Source: Scylla paramamosain (taxonomy: Eukaryota > Arthropoda > Malacostraca > Decapoda > Portunidae). From it: a stretch of 64,000 nt of DNA. A program made the translations under genes and the position numbers. The notes beneath the pieces were generated by a model. The model made no database searches. It had not been told where the DNA came from and saw only the letters and a list, made by a program, of their open reading frames with translations. The stretch is taken from contig NC_087197.1 in the NCBI RefSeq assembly GCF_035594125.1, forward strand, positions 6,597,352 through 6,661,351, written 5' to 3'. Shown here one piece after another: positions 11,328-23,845 of the stretch. How positions within the stretch are numbered: position 1 is the stretch's first letter; each line of letters begins with the position of its first letter.

Positions 11328-13130
11328 ATGCCCTTGCCGGCCTAAACCCTCGGAAGGCTTTTGGACCTAATGGGGTCCGTCCTGTTGTTCTCCGAAACTG
11401 TGCCTCCGTGATTGCACCTTGCCTAGTCAAACTCTTTCAGCTCTGTCTGTCAACACCTACCTTTCTTCTTGCTGGAAGTTTACCTACATTGAACCTGTTC
11501 CTAAAAAGGGTGACCGTTCTAATCCCTCAAACTACCGTCCTATTGCTTTAATTTCCTGCCTATCAAAAGTTTTTGAATCTATCCTCAACAGGAAGATTTT
11601 TAGACATTTATCACTTCACAACCTTCTATCTGATCGCCAGTATGGGTTTCGTCAAGGCCGTTCTACTGGTGATCTTCTGGATTTCCTTGGATTTCCTAAA
11701 AAGGGTGACCGTTCTAATCCCTCAAACTACAGTCCTATTGTTTTAATTTCCTGCCTATCTAAAGTTTTTGAATCTATCCTCAACAGGAAGATTCTTAAAC
11801 ATCTATCACTTCACAACCTTCTATCTGATCGCCAGTATGGGTTCCGTCAAGGCCGCTCTACTGGTGATATTCTGGCCTTCCTTACTGAGTCTTGGTCATC
11901 GTCTTTTAGAGATTTTGGTGAAACTTTTGCTGTTGTCTTGGACATATCAAAAGCTTTTGATAGAGACTGGCACAAAGCTTTGATTTCCAAACTACCCTCC
12001 TACGGTTTCTATCCTTCTCTCTGTAACTTCATCTCGTTTCCTTTCTGACCGCTCAATTCCTGCTGTGGTAGATGGTCACTGTTCTTCTCCTAAATCTATT
12101 AAGAGTGGTGTTCCTCAGGGTTCTGTCCTGTTACCCACTCTCTTTTTATTATTCATTAATGACCTTCTAAACTAAACTTCTTGTCCTATCCACTCCTACG
12201 CTGATGATACCACTCTGCACTTTTCCACTTTTTATAGACGTCCAACCCTTCAGGAGGTAAACATTCCACGCAGGGAAGCCACAGAACTCTTGACTTTTGA
12301 TCTTTCTAAAATTTCTGATTGTTGCAGAGCAAACTTGGTATTGTTCAATAGCTCAAAAACTCAATTCCTCCATCTATCAACTCGACACAACCTTCCAGAC
12401 AACTATCCCCTCTTCTCCAATGACACTCAATTGTACCCCTCTTCTACACTGAACATCCTCGGTCTGTCCTTTACTTATAATCTGAACTGGAAACTTCATA
12501 TCTCATCTCTAGTTAAAACAGCTTCTATGAAGTTAGGTGTTCTGAGACGTCTCCGCCAGTTTTTCTCACCACCCCCAGCTGTTAACTCTGTACAAAGGCC
12601 TTATCCGTCCATGTATGGAGAATGCTTCACATGTCTGGGGGGGTTCCATTCATACTGCTCTTCTAGACAGGATGGAATCAAAAGCTTTTCGTCTCATCAA
12701 CTCCTCTCCTCTAATTGACTGTCTTCAGCCTCTCTCTCACCGCCGCAATGTTGCATATCTTGCTGTTTTCTACTGCTATTTTCATGCTAACTCCTCTTCT
12801 CATCTTGCTAACTGAATGCCTCTCCTCTTTCCGCGGCCTCGCTGCACAAGACTCTTTTTTCCCTCACCCCTATTCTGTCCACTTCTCTAATGCAAGAGTT
12901 AACCAGTATTCTCAGTCATTCATCCCCTTCTCTGGTAAACTCTGGAACTCCCTGCCTGCTTCTGTATTTCCACCTTCCTATGACTTGAATTCCTTCAAGA
13001 GGGAGGTTTCAAGACACTTATTCTTCAATTTTCGACCAATGTTTTGACCCTTTTATGGGACTGGCATTTCAGTGGGCATTTTTTTATTGGATTTGTGTTG
13101 CCCTTTTCCAGTGTCCTTCCTACATAAAAA
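11328..13130 (+). mobile_element. Jockey/X-element-like LINE, copy 2 (5'-truncated)
   Basis: This copy begins directly after the poly(A) of copy 1, in the RT segment 'LAGLNPRKAFGPNGV', and runs to a short poly(A) at about 13124-13132. It lies head-to-tail with copy 1. It carries a 195-bp in-frame tandem duplication (units starting 11500 and 11695) around 'PKKGDRSNPSNYRP', plus frameshifts and stops. The YADD box survives at about 12199. Its tail abuts the CCTAA array. Confidence 0.85.
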
Positions 13131-16100
13131 AAAAGCACACATAACCTCATTTAACTTTACTTAAGTACACCTAACCTCACCGAACCTCACAAAACCTCAA
13201 CTAAACACATCGAACCCCACTTAATCTCACCTTACCGCACTTATCGACATTTAACCTCACCTAGTCTCAACTAATTTTAAGTAACCTCATTTAACCTTCA
13301 CCAAGCTACACTTAACCTCACCTAATCTCACATATCTTCTCGTAACCATACCTATCCTCACCTAACTTCACCTAACCCCACCTAAACTCACCTAATCTCT
13401 TCTAACCACACTTAACCCCACATCTCCACACAAAACCTCACCTAACCTCAGCTAACTTCACTTAACCTCACCTAACCTCACCTAACCTCTCCTAACCACA
13501 CCTAACCACACCTAGCCTCACATAACAACACCTAACCACACCTAACTTCACCTAATATCAACTAACCTCTCCTAATCTCTCCTAACCTAACCTAACTTCA
13601 CCTAAGACACTTAACCTCACATAACCTAACCTAATCACACCTAATATTAACTAATTACACCTAAACACAACTAACCTCACCTATCCTCACATAACAATAT
13701 CTAACCTCTCCTAACAATATATAACCCCACCTAACATCACCTAAACTCAGCTAATCTCACCTAACCTCACCAAACCTTACCTAACATCATCTAACAACAC
13801 CTAATCCCATCTAACCTCACTAAACCTCACATAAGCACACCTAACTTCACCTAACTTTACCTATTCCTATGTAACCTTATCTAACATCATCTAACCACAC
13901 CCAACTATACCTAACCTAATTTAACCATATCTAAAGTCACCTAACCTCACTTATCCTCAACTAACCTCTACTAACCTTACCTAACCTCAACGAACCTTAC
14001 CTAACGTCACTTGATCGCACGAAAACTCACCTAACCTTATCTAACCTCAACTAATCTCACCATAACTCACTTAACAACACCTAACCTCACATAACCTCAC
14101 CTGATCTAATCTCACTTAAACTCTCATAAACATAACTAACCACACTTAATCTCACCTAACCACACCTAACCTCACATAACCTCACCTAATATTACCTAAC
14201 CATTCCTAACCTCACCTAACTTCACATAAAATTTCCCAACCACACCTAACATCATCTGACCTTACCTAACCGCACCTAACAACACATAATCTCACATAAC
14301 CTCACTTAACATAATCTAAATTGTCCTAACCTAACCTAAAATCACCTAAGCAAACCCAATCTGACCTAACCTTACCTAATCCCACCTAACCTCACCTAAG
14401 AACAGATAACCTCAAATGACCTCCCCTAACCACACGTAACCTCACCTAACCTCACCTAAACATACCTAACCTCAATAAACAACAGCTAACCTAACCTAAC
14501 CTCACCTAACCTTACATAAACACACCTAACTTCACCTAAAGTCACCTAAGCCCACCTAACCTAACTTAACCTCACCTAACCTCACCTAAGCAAACCTACC
14601 TCATCTATCCTTACCTAACTCACCTGACCTCAACTAACCAAACCTAACCTTACTTAATCTTAACTTACCTCTCCTAATCACATCTAATCATAATTAAAAT
14701 CATCTATGCTCACCTAATTACACTTACACACAACTAACCACAACTAACCTCAATAATCCTCTCCTTAATACACCTATCCTCACATATCCTAACATATCAT
14801 AACCTAACATAACATAACCTAACCTCTCATAACTTCACCTAAACTAAACTAACCTAAACTAAACACAACTAACCTCACCTATCCTAACACAACATCTCCT
14901 AACCTCACCTAATTCTGAAAAAACACACATAACCTCCCCTAAACTCACAAACCACATGTAACCTCATCTAACTACAGCTAACCTAACCTAACCTCACCTA
15001 ACTTCTCCTAACTCACTTAATCTCACATAAGTTTGCCTAACCTAACCTCACCTCACTTAACTTCAGGTAACCTCTCCTAATCTCACCTAACCTAACCTAA
15101 CCTCACCTAGGTCACCTAACTTTAGCTTATCACACCTTACCTCACCTGATCATACCTAACCTCACCTACTTTTACCTAACCTCACATAATCACACCTAAC
15201 TTCAATTCACCTCACTTAACCTTACCTAAGCACACCTCACCTCACTAACCTCACCTAAGCACACTTAACCTCAACCAACCTCACCAAAGCTCACATAACC
15301 TCACCTAACTTCACCTTCCCTTTCCTAACCTCACCTAAGCACAACTAAACTAACCTAACCTCACCTAAGCAAAACTAACCTCAACCATCTTCACCTAAGC
15401 ACACTTAGCTTCACCTAGCCTCATTTACCTCACCTATTATCACCTACCTTCAGACAACCACACATTACCTCACCTAACATAACCTAACATCACCTAAACA
15501 CACATAATCTCACTTAACCTCTACTAACCTATCCTAACCTATCCTAACTACACCTAGCCAAACAAAACTTCACCTAACCTCTCTGAATCACACAAGCTCA
15601 CCCAACCACAGCTAGCCTCACTTAACCTCACCTAACCTCAACTAACCTCACCTAAGCACACCTAACATCACCAAACTTCCCCTAAACACACCTAACCTTA
15701 TCTAATCTCACTGAACCTCAGCTAGCAATACCGAAGCTCACTTAACCTCACCTTACCACACCTATCAACACATAACCTCTCCTAACCTCACCTAACTTCA
15801 CCTAATGTCACTTAACATCTCCTTAGATCACCTAGCCTCAATTAACCTTACCATTCTCACCTAACTTCACCTAACCACACCTAACCTCATGTAAACACAT
15901 CTAGCCACACCTAATATCACTTAACCTCACCTAACCTCTCCTAACCTCGCCTAACCTCACATAGGCATGTCTAACCTCACCTCACCTAACCTAACCTAAT
16001 CTCACATAACCTCTCCTAACTTCACCTAACCTAATCTAACATCACCTAAGTCACCTAACATCACCTTACTTAATCACACCTAAACTTACCTAATTACACC

Positions 16101-19100
16101 TAACCACAGCTAACCTCACCTAATCTTACCTAACGACACCTAACCTCACCTAACGTCACCGAACCACACCGAATCATACCTAACCTCACCTAACAATTAC
16201 ATAATCTCACCTAACCTTAGCTAACCACTAAAAACTACACCTAACATCACCGTTATTCGGTGATGTTAGGTGTAGTTTTTATGTTAGGTGTAGTTTTTAT
16301 GTAGGTGTAGTTTTTATGTAACCTCACTTAAACAAACATAACCTCACCTAACCTTACTGAAACACACTTAATATCACCTACGTAAAACTACCCTCACCTA
16401 ATCTCACCTAAGTACACATAACCTCACCTAACCTCTCTTACCACACTTAATAATATATAACCTCATTCTAAGCTTACCTGACTACATAAAAACACAAACA
16501 ACCTCACCTAACCTCAGCTATCCTCTCCTAAACACATCTAACTTCATCTATCCTCACCTAAATTCTTCTAATATCACTTAACCTCACATAAGCACACCTA
16601 ACCTCACCTAACCTTACCTAACCCTACCTAACTTCACCTAACCTCACATAACCACACATAACCACACAAAACCACATATAACTTCAACTAACCATACCTA
16701 ATCTCCACCGGACTTCGCCTAACCTCTCTCTTAACCACACTTTACAACACCTAACCTCAGCTAACTATAACTAACCTCATTTAACCTCACCTAACCTTAC
16801 CAAACCACACCTAACATCACCTAGCCTAATCTAACCTCACCTAACAACAACTAACAACATCAAACTTAACTAACCTCATTTAACCATACCTAAAGAAACC
16901 TAACTTAATCTAACTTCAGCTAACTTCACATAACCTCACTTAACCTTAATCAATTTCACCTAACCTTACCTATAATTATCTAACCTTACCTAACCTCACC
17001 TAACATAAAAGATCCTAACTAACCATGTCTAACATTACCTAATCTCACCCAACCACACCTAATCTTACCTAATCTAACCTAACCATGTAATCTCATCTAA
17101 CAACACCTAACCTCACATAACCCCATCTAACCTAACCTAACCTCATCTAACCTCTCCTAACCACAACTAACCACCTAAGCTCACCTAACTACACAAAACC
17201 TTTCCAAACCTTACCTAACCTAACCTAACCTAACCTAACTTAATCTAAACTAAACTATCCCTTCCTAAGCACACCTATCCACACCTAACTTTACATAAGC
17301 TAACCTAACTACACCTTACAACACCAAAACAACACCTTACCTAACCTAACCATTCCTAACCTCATCTAACTCACCTAAGCACACCTAATCTTAACGTCTG
17401 CTAAGCACACCTAACCTCAGTTAACCTCATCTATTCTCCTCTAAGCACATGTAACCTCACCTAATCTCACCTAACCTTACCTAATCTCACCTAACAACAC
17501 CTAATCTCACCTGACCTTACATAAAGATACCTAAACTCACCTAACCACACCTAACCTCACCTAACCTCATCTAACCTCACCTAAGAACAACTAACCTTAC
17601 CTAACCTTATCTAACCTCACTTAAGCACATGCATGCTCACCTAATATCACCAAAGCACACCTAACCTCACCTAACCACACATAACCTCACCTAACCTTTC
17701 CTAACCTTACCTCACCTCACCTAACCTCACCTAACCACACTCATTCACATCTAACCTCACATAGCCATAGTTAACCTCATCTAACTTTACATAACGTCTC
17801 CAAACCTCAACACCTAACCTGACCAAATCTCACTTAACCACACATATCATCAACTAACCTCACTTAACTTTCCTAACCACACCTATCCTAACCTTACCTC
17901 ACCTAACCTCACTTAACCACACCTAACCTCATCTAACCTCACTTAACCTCTAATAACAATACCTAACCCAACCTCAGTACACCTAACCTTACTTAAGGTC
18001 AGCTAACCTCTTGGAACCTCACCTAACCTCTCCTAACCATACCTAACTTCACCTAACATCACCAAACCACATCTAACCACAACTAACCTCACCTAGCCTT
18101 ACTTAACCTTTCCTAACCACAGCTATTAACACCTAACCTTACCTAACATCATATAACCTCACCTAACCTTCCCTAAATACATCTAACCTCAGCAAACCTC
18201 ACCTAACTTATTTTAAAATCACTCAACCTCACCTAACCTCACATAAGTCACATAACCTCACCTAATTACACTTAACCTCACTTAACCACCTGGAACCACA
18301 CCTAACCTCAACTAACATTACATAGCCACACCATACCTTATGTAACCTCCGATAATCTCACTTAACCTCATGTAACCTTATCTAACCTCACCTAACCACA
18401 CCTAACAACACCTAACCTCACCTAACCACAACTACCTAACATCACCTAGCCTCAGCTAACATCACCTAATCTCACCTAACATTACATAACCCCAGTTAAT
18501 CTAACTTTACCTAACCAAACCTTGCATCATCCATCTTTACCTAACCACACTTAACATCACCTAACCTCACCTAACCACAACTAACCTCACCTAACCTCAC
18601 TTCACCTCACTTACCTCACACATCCTCACCTTTCAACACCTAATCTCACCAAACCTCACTCCACCTCACCTACCTCACACATCCTCACCTTTCAACACCT
18701 AACCTCACCTAACCTCAACTAACAGTATTTAAACTAACCTAATCTCACCTAACATCACCTAACCTCTCCTAACCACACCTAACCACACGTAACCTTACCT
18801 AACTATACCTAACCTTACCTAACTCCACCTAACCTTACCTAACCACACCTAACATCACTAAACCTCACCTCAAGTAATGTTTTCCAAGAACACAGCCACA
18901 CTTAACCTCACCTAACATCACCTGACCACACATAACCTCAACTAACCTTACCTAATCTCACCTAACCTACCCTTAACTATCATAAACTTATCTCATCTAA
19001 GCATACCTAACCTCAGCTAACCTCACCTTACCTCACATCAGCACACCTAACCTCACCTAATCTCACATAACCTCTACTAAGTACACCTAACCTCATCTAA

Positions 19101-20147
19101 CCTCAACTAACCTCACACAACCACATCTTACCTCACCTAGCCTCACATAACCTCACCTAAAGAAACCTAAAAACTCCAAACCTCACCTAAGCATACCTCA
19201 TCTAACCTCACATAACCTCACTTTAACACACTTAATATCATCTAACCTCACCTAACCTTACCTGAGCACACCTCACTTTACCTAACCTCACATAAACACA
19301 CCTAACCTTATCTAACCTCACCTAAGCACATCTAACATCACTTAACCTCACATAACTTCACCTAACCATAACTATCAGCACCTAATCTAACCTAACCTAA
19401 CCTCACCTAACCACACCAAACCTTACTTAACCTTTTCTAACTTTCCCTAATCTCACCTAACCTTTCCTAAGGAAATCTAACCTCAGCTAACCCTACCTAG
19501 CTTCAAATAGCCAAACATCACCTAATCACACATAACCTCACATAACCTCACCTAAGCACACCTAATCACACCTAACCTCAACTAACCTCAGCTAACCACA
19601 CATAACCTCACTTAACAACATTTAACCTTACCTATCCTTACCTAACCTCACCCAAAAACACCTAACTTTACCAAAGACCACCTAACCTCACCTAAACACA
19701 CCTAACCTCACCCAACCTCATGTAACCACACCTAACCTCATCCAACCTCACGTAACCACACCTAACCTCATCCAACCTTACGTAACCACACCTAACCACA
19801 CCTAAACTCACCTAACCTCACCTAACCACACCTAACCTTACCTAAGCTCACCTAACCTCACCTAACCTTACCTAACCTTACCTAACCAAACCTAACCACA
19901 AGCAATCTCAACTAACGTCACCTAACCTCTACTAACCACACCTAACCCTACCTAACCTCACTTAACCTCCCTTAACCTCTCCTAACTTCCCCCTAATCTC
20001 ACTTAACTTTACTTAATGACATCTAACCTCAAGTAACCTTACCAACCCTACCTAACCTCACCTAACCACATCTAATCTCACCTAACCTCACCTAACCACA
20101 CTAACCTTACATAACCTCATCTAACCACAACTAACATCACCTAACCA
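13131..20147. repeat. 7-kb degenerate telomere-like satellite (CCTAACCTCA)n
   Basis: The whole stretch is built from a 10-base unit, CCTAA joined to CCTCA, with frequent variants (CCTAAGCACA, CCTAACCACA, CCTAATCTCA). CCTAA is the complement of TTAGG, the usual arthropod telomere repeat. The array is too divergent and too internal to be a working telomere. No gene, transposon or long non-repeat interval is seen inside it, except the hairpin at 16229-16281. Confidence 0.95.
16229..16316. repeat. Perfect 24-bp hairpin plus tandem stutter in the satellite
   Basis: Arms 16229-16252 and 16258-16281 are exact reverse complements around TTATT. The right arm is followed by two more partial copies of 'GTGTAGTTTTTATGT' up to about 16320. 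It is the only place in the array where the strand of the unit flips. Confidence 0.9.
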
Positions 20148-23100
20148 TGGGTATCATAGAGTATCACAATTTTAGGAGACGCTTATGAAACCCAAAAACC
20201 GAGTTTGAATGAGAAACAAGGAATCACCATTTTTAAGAGATACTTATGAAACCCAAAACCCTATTTGGAACGAGAAATAGGGTGTCGCCATTATGGAACA
20301 TACATTTAAAACCCGTAAACCGAATTTGAACGAGAAACGTCGCATCTCCATTTTTGGAAATGCTTATGAAACACGAAAACCGAGTTCAAATCAGAAACAT
20401 GGTATCTCCATTTTGGAAGATGCATAAGAAACCCAAAAACCGACTTTGAATGAGAAACAGTATATTGCCTTATTTAGCAGATGCCTTTGAAACCCGAAAA
20501 CCGAGACTGAATCAGAAACAAGTTATCGCCATTTTGGGAGATACTGATAAAACCCTTGAACCCAAAAAATTAGTTTCCTTTAGAAACAGAATATCGCCAT
20601 TTTTTTATATACTGATAAAACCCAAAAACAGAGTTTGAATGGGAAACAGGGTATCGCTATTTTGGGAGATACTGATGAAACACTAAAACCAAGTTCGGAT
20701 GAGAAAAAGAGATACTGTTGAAACCCAAAAACTGAGTTTGAATGAGGAACAGGGTATCGCCGTTTTGGGAGATACTGATGAAACTCAAAAACCTAGTTTC
20801 AATGAGAAACAGGGTATCTCTATTTTGGGAGATATTGATGAAACACATGAACACAAAAACCGAGTTTAAATGAGATACTGATAAAACCCTAAAACTGAGT
20901 TTGAATGTGAAACTGTGTATCACCATTTTGATAGATACTCATGAAACCTGAAAACAGAGTTTGAATGACAAAATAGTGTATCACCATTTTGGGAGATACT
21001 GATGAAACACATGAACACGAAAACCGAGTTTAAATGAGAAGCAGGGTATCGCCAATTTGTGAGATAATGATAAAACACGAAAACCGTGTTTCGATGAGAA
21101 AGAGTGTCGCCATTCTGAGAGATACTGATGAAACTAGAAAACTGAGTATCAGTTAAAAGCAGAGCATAGTCATTTTGAGAGTTACTGATGAAACCTGGAA
21201 ACCGAATTTGATTGAGAAACAGGGTATCGACAGTTTAGGAGATGCTTATGAAAACCGAGTATAAATGAGAAATAGGTTATCGCCTTTTTGGGAGATACTG
21301 ATGAAACCGGAAAACCGAATTTGGATGAGAAAGAGGGTATCGCCATTTTTGGGGAATGCTTATGAAACCCGAAAACATGTTTCGATGAGAAACATGGTAT
21401 TGACATTTTGGGAGATGCTTATGAAACCCAAAAACCGAGTTTAAATGAGAAGCAGGGAATCGTCATTTTCGGGGATGCTTATAGAACCCTAAAGCCGAGT
21501 TTGAATGAAAAACAGGTTATCGCAGTTTTGGGAGATGCTTATGAATCCTGCAAACTGAGTTTGAATGACAAACAATGAATCGCTATTTTTGGAGATACTT
21601 ATGAATCCTGAAAACCGAGTTTGAATGAGAAACAAGGTATCGCTATTTTGGGAGATACTGATGAAACCCATGAACCAAGTTTCAATGATAAACAGGGTAT
21701 TGCCATTATGGTGATACTGGTGAAACAAATAAACCAGAAAACCGAATTTAAATGAGAAACTGATAACGATATTTTGAAAGATAATTATGAAACCCAAAAA
21801 CACAGTTTGAATGAGAAAAAGGGTATAACCATTTTGGGAGATACTTATGAAACCTGAAAACCGAGTTTCAATGAAAAACACGAAGACCGAGATTGAATGA
21901 GAAAATTGGTAACGCCATTTTGGGGGATATTTATGAAACCCGAAAACAAAGTTTGAAGAAGAAACAAGGCATCGCATTTTTTGGAGATACTGATGAAAAC
22001 CATAAACCTGGAAACAGAGTTTGAATGAAAAAACAGGGTATCGCCATTTTGGGAGATACTGATAAAACCCAAAAACCGAATTTGGATGAGAAATAAGATA
22101 TCACCATTTTGGGAGATACTGATAAAACCCGGAAATCGAGCTTGAATGAGAAGCAGGGTATCGCCATTTTGGTAGATTTTGATGAAACCAAAAAACCCAG
22201 TTTGAATGATAAACAGGATATCGCCATTTTGGGATATGCTTATAAAACCCGAAAACCAAGTTTGATTAAGAAACAGGGCATCGCCATTTTGGGAGTTGGA
22301 TATGAAACCAAAAACCGAGATTGAATGACATACAGGGTATCGCCATTTTGGAAGATACTCATGAAACCCGAAAACTGAATTTACTCGTAAATGAGAAACA
22401 AGGCATCACTATTTTGGGAGATACTGATGAAACTCATAAACTGAGTTTGAATAAGAAACAGAGTATCGCCCTTTTGGGAGATGAACCAGGGTATCGTCAT
22501 TTTGGGAGATACTGATGAAACCCTAAAACTGAGTTTGGATGAGAAACATGGTTTCGCCATTTTGGGAGGTAATTATGAAAACCAAAAACAGAGTTTGAAT
22601 TAAAAACAGGGTATCGCCATTTTGGGAGATATTCATGACACCCATGAACCCAAAATGCGAAATTTAATGAGGAAAGGGGCATCGCCTTTTAAGGAGCTAC
22701 ATAAGAAACCTAAAAACCGAGTATGAAAGAAAAACAGAGTATCGCAATTTTGGGTTGTACTGATAAAACCCGAAAACCGAGTTTCAACAAAAAACATTGT
22801 ATCACCAATTTAGGAGATGTTTATGAAACTCAAAAACCTAGTATGAATGAGAAACAGCGTATCGCCATTTTGGAAGATGCTCATGAAACTCAAAAATCCA
22901 ATTTGAATAAAAATCAGGGTATCGTTATTTTGGGAGATAAAGATGAAACCTGAAATTCGAGTTTAGATGAGAAACAGGGTATCGCCATTTTTGGAGATGC
23001 CTATGAAACTCGAAATCTGAGTTTGAATGAGAAAAAGTGGATTGCCATTTTAAGAGATGCTTAGAAAAACACGAAAACAAAGGTTGAATGAGATGCCATT

Positions 23101-23845
23101 TATGGAGAAACTTATGAAACCAAAAAAACGTGTTTGAATGAAAAACAGGGTATTGCCATTTTGGGAAATACTCATAAAACATAGGAATAGAGTCTGAATG
23201 AGAAACAAGGTATCACAATTCTGGGAGATAATTATCAAACCCGAAGACCGAGATTGGATGATAAACAGGATATCATTTTTTTGGGAGATACTTATGAAAC
23301 TTGAAAATCAAATTTCCATAAGAATCATAGTATCGCCATTTTGAGAGAAGCTTATGAAACCTGCAAACCGAATTTGAATAAAAAACAGGGTATCGCAATT
23401 TTACGAGATACTTATGAAATCAATGAACCGAGTTTGAATGACAAAAAGGGTATCACCATTTTGGGAGATACTGATGAAACCTGAAAACCAAGTTTAAATG
23501 AAAAACCGGGTATTGCCATTTTGGGTGATACTTATGAAACTCCAAAACCCCAAAACTCATGTTTGAATAAGAAACAGGGTTTCGTCATTTTGGGAGATAA
23601 TCATGAAACCTGAAAACTGAGTTTCAATGAGAAATAGGGTTTTGCCATTTTGGGAGATGCTTTTTAAAACACTCAAACCTAGACTGAATGAAAAACAGGG
23701 TATCACTATTTTGGGAAATACTTATGAAACCCGAAAACCGAGTTTGGATGAAAAACAGGGTATTGCCATTTTGGGAGATATTTATGAAATTACAAAACCG
23801 AGTTTGAATGAGAAACAAAGTATCGCCATTTTGGGAGATGCTCAT
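20148..23845. repeat. 60-bp satellite array, about 61 units
   Basis: Units of 60 bases contain GGTATCGCCATTTTGGGAGA, then a 'TACTGATGAAACCC' segment and 'AACCGAGTTTGAATGAGAAA'. Length variants occur. Because 60 is a multiple of three, frames stay open for many units in both strands (for example the peptide 'KQGIAILGDTDETRKPSLNE'), but stops interrupt every few units, so I do not treat them as genes. The array follows the CCTAA array without a spacer. Confidence 0.95.

Noticed and set aside
13131..20147. A functional telomere
   Set aside because: The array is internal, highly degenerate and flanked by other DNA on both sides.
20148..23845. Many 60-160 aa frames with a 20-residue repeat
   Set aside because: The satellite unit is 60 bases, so frames stay open by arithmetic; stops and frameshifts interrupt them on both strands.
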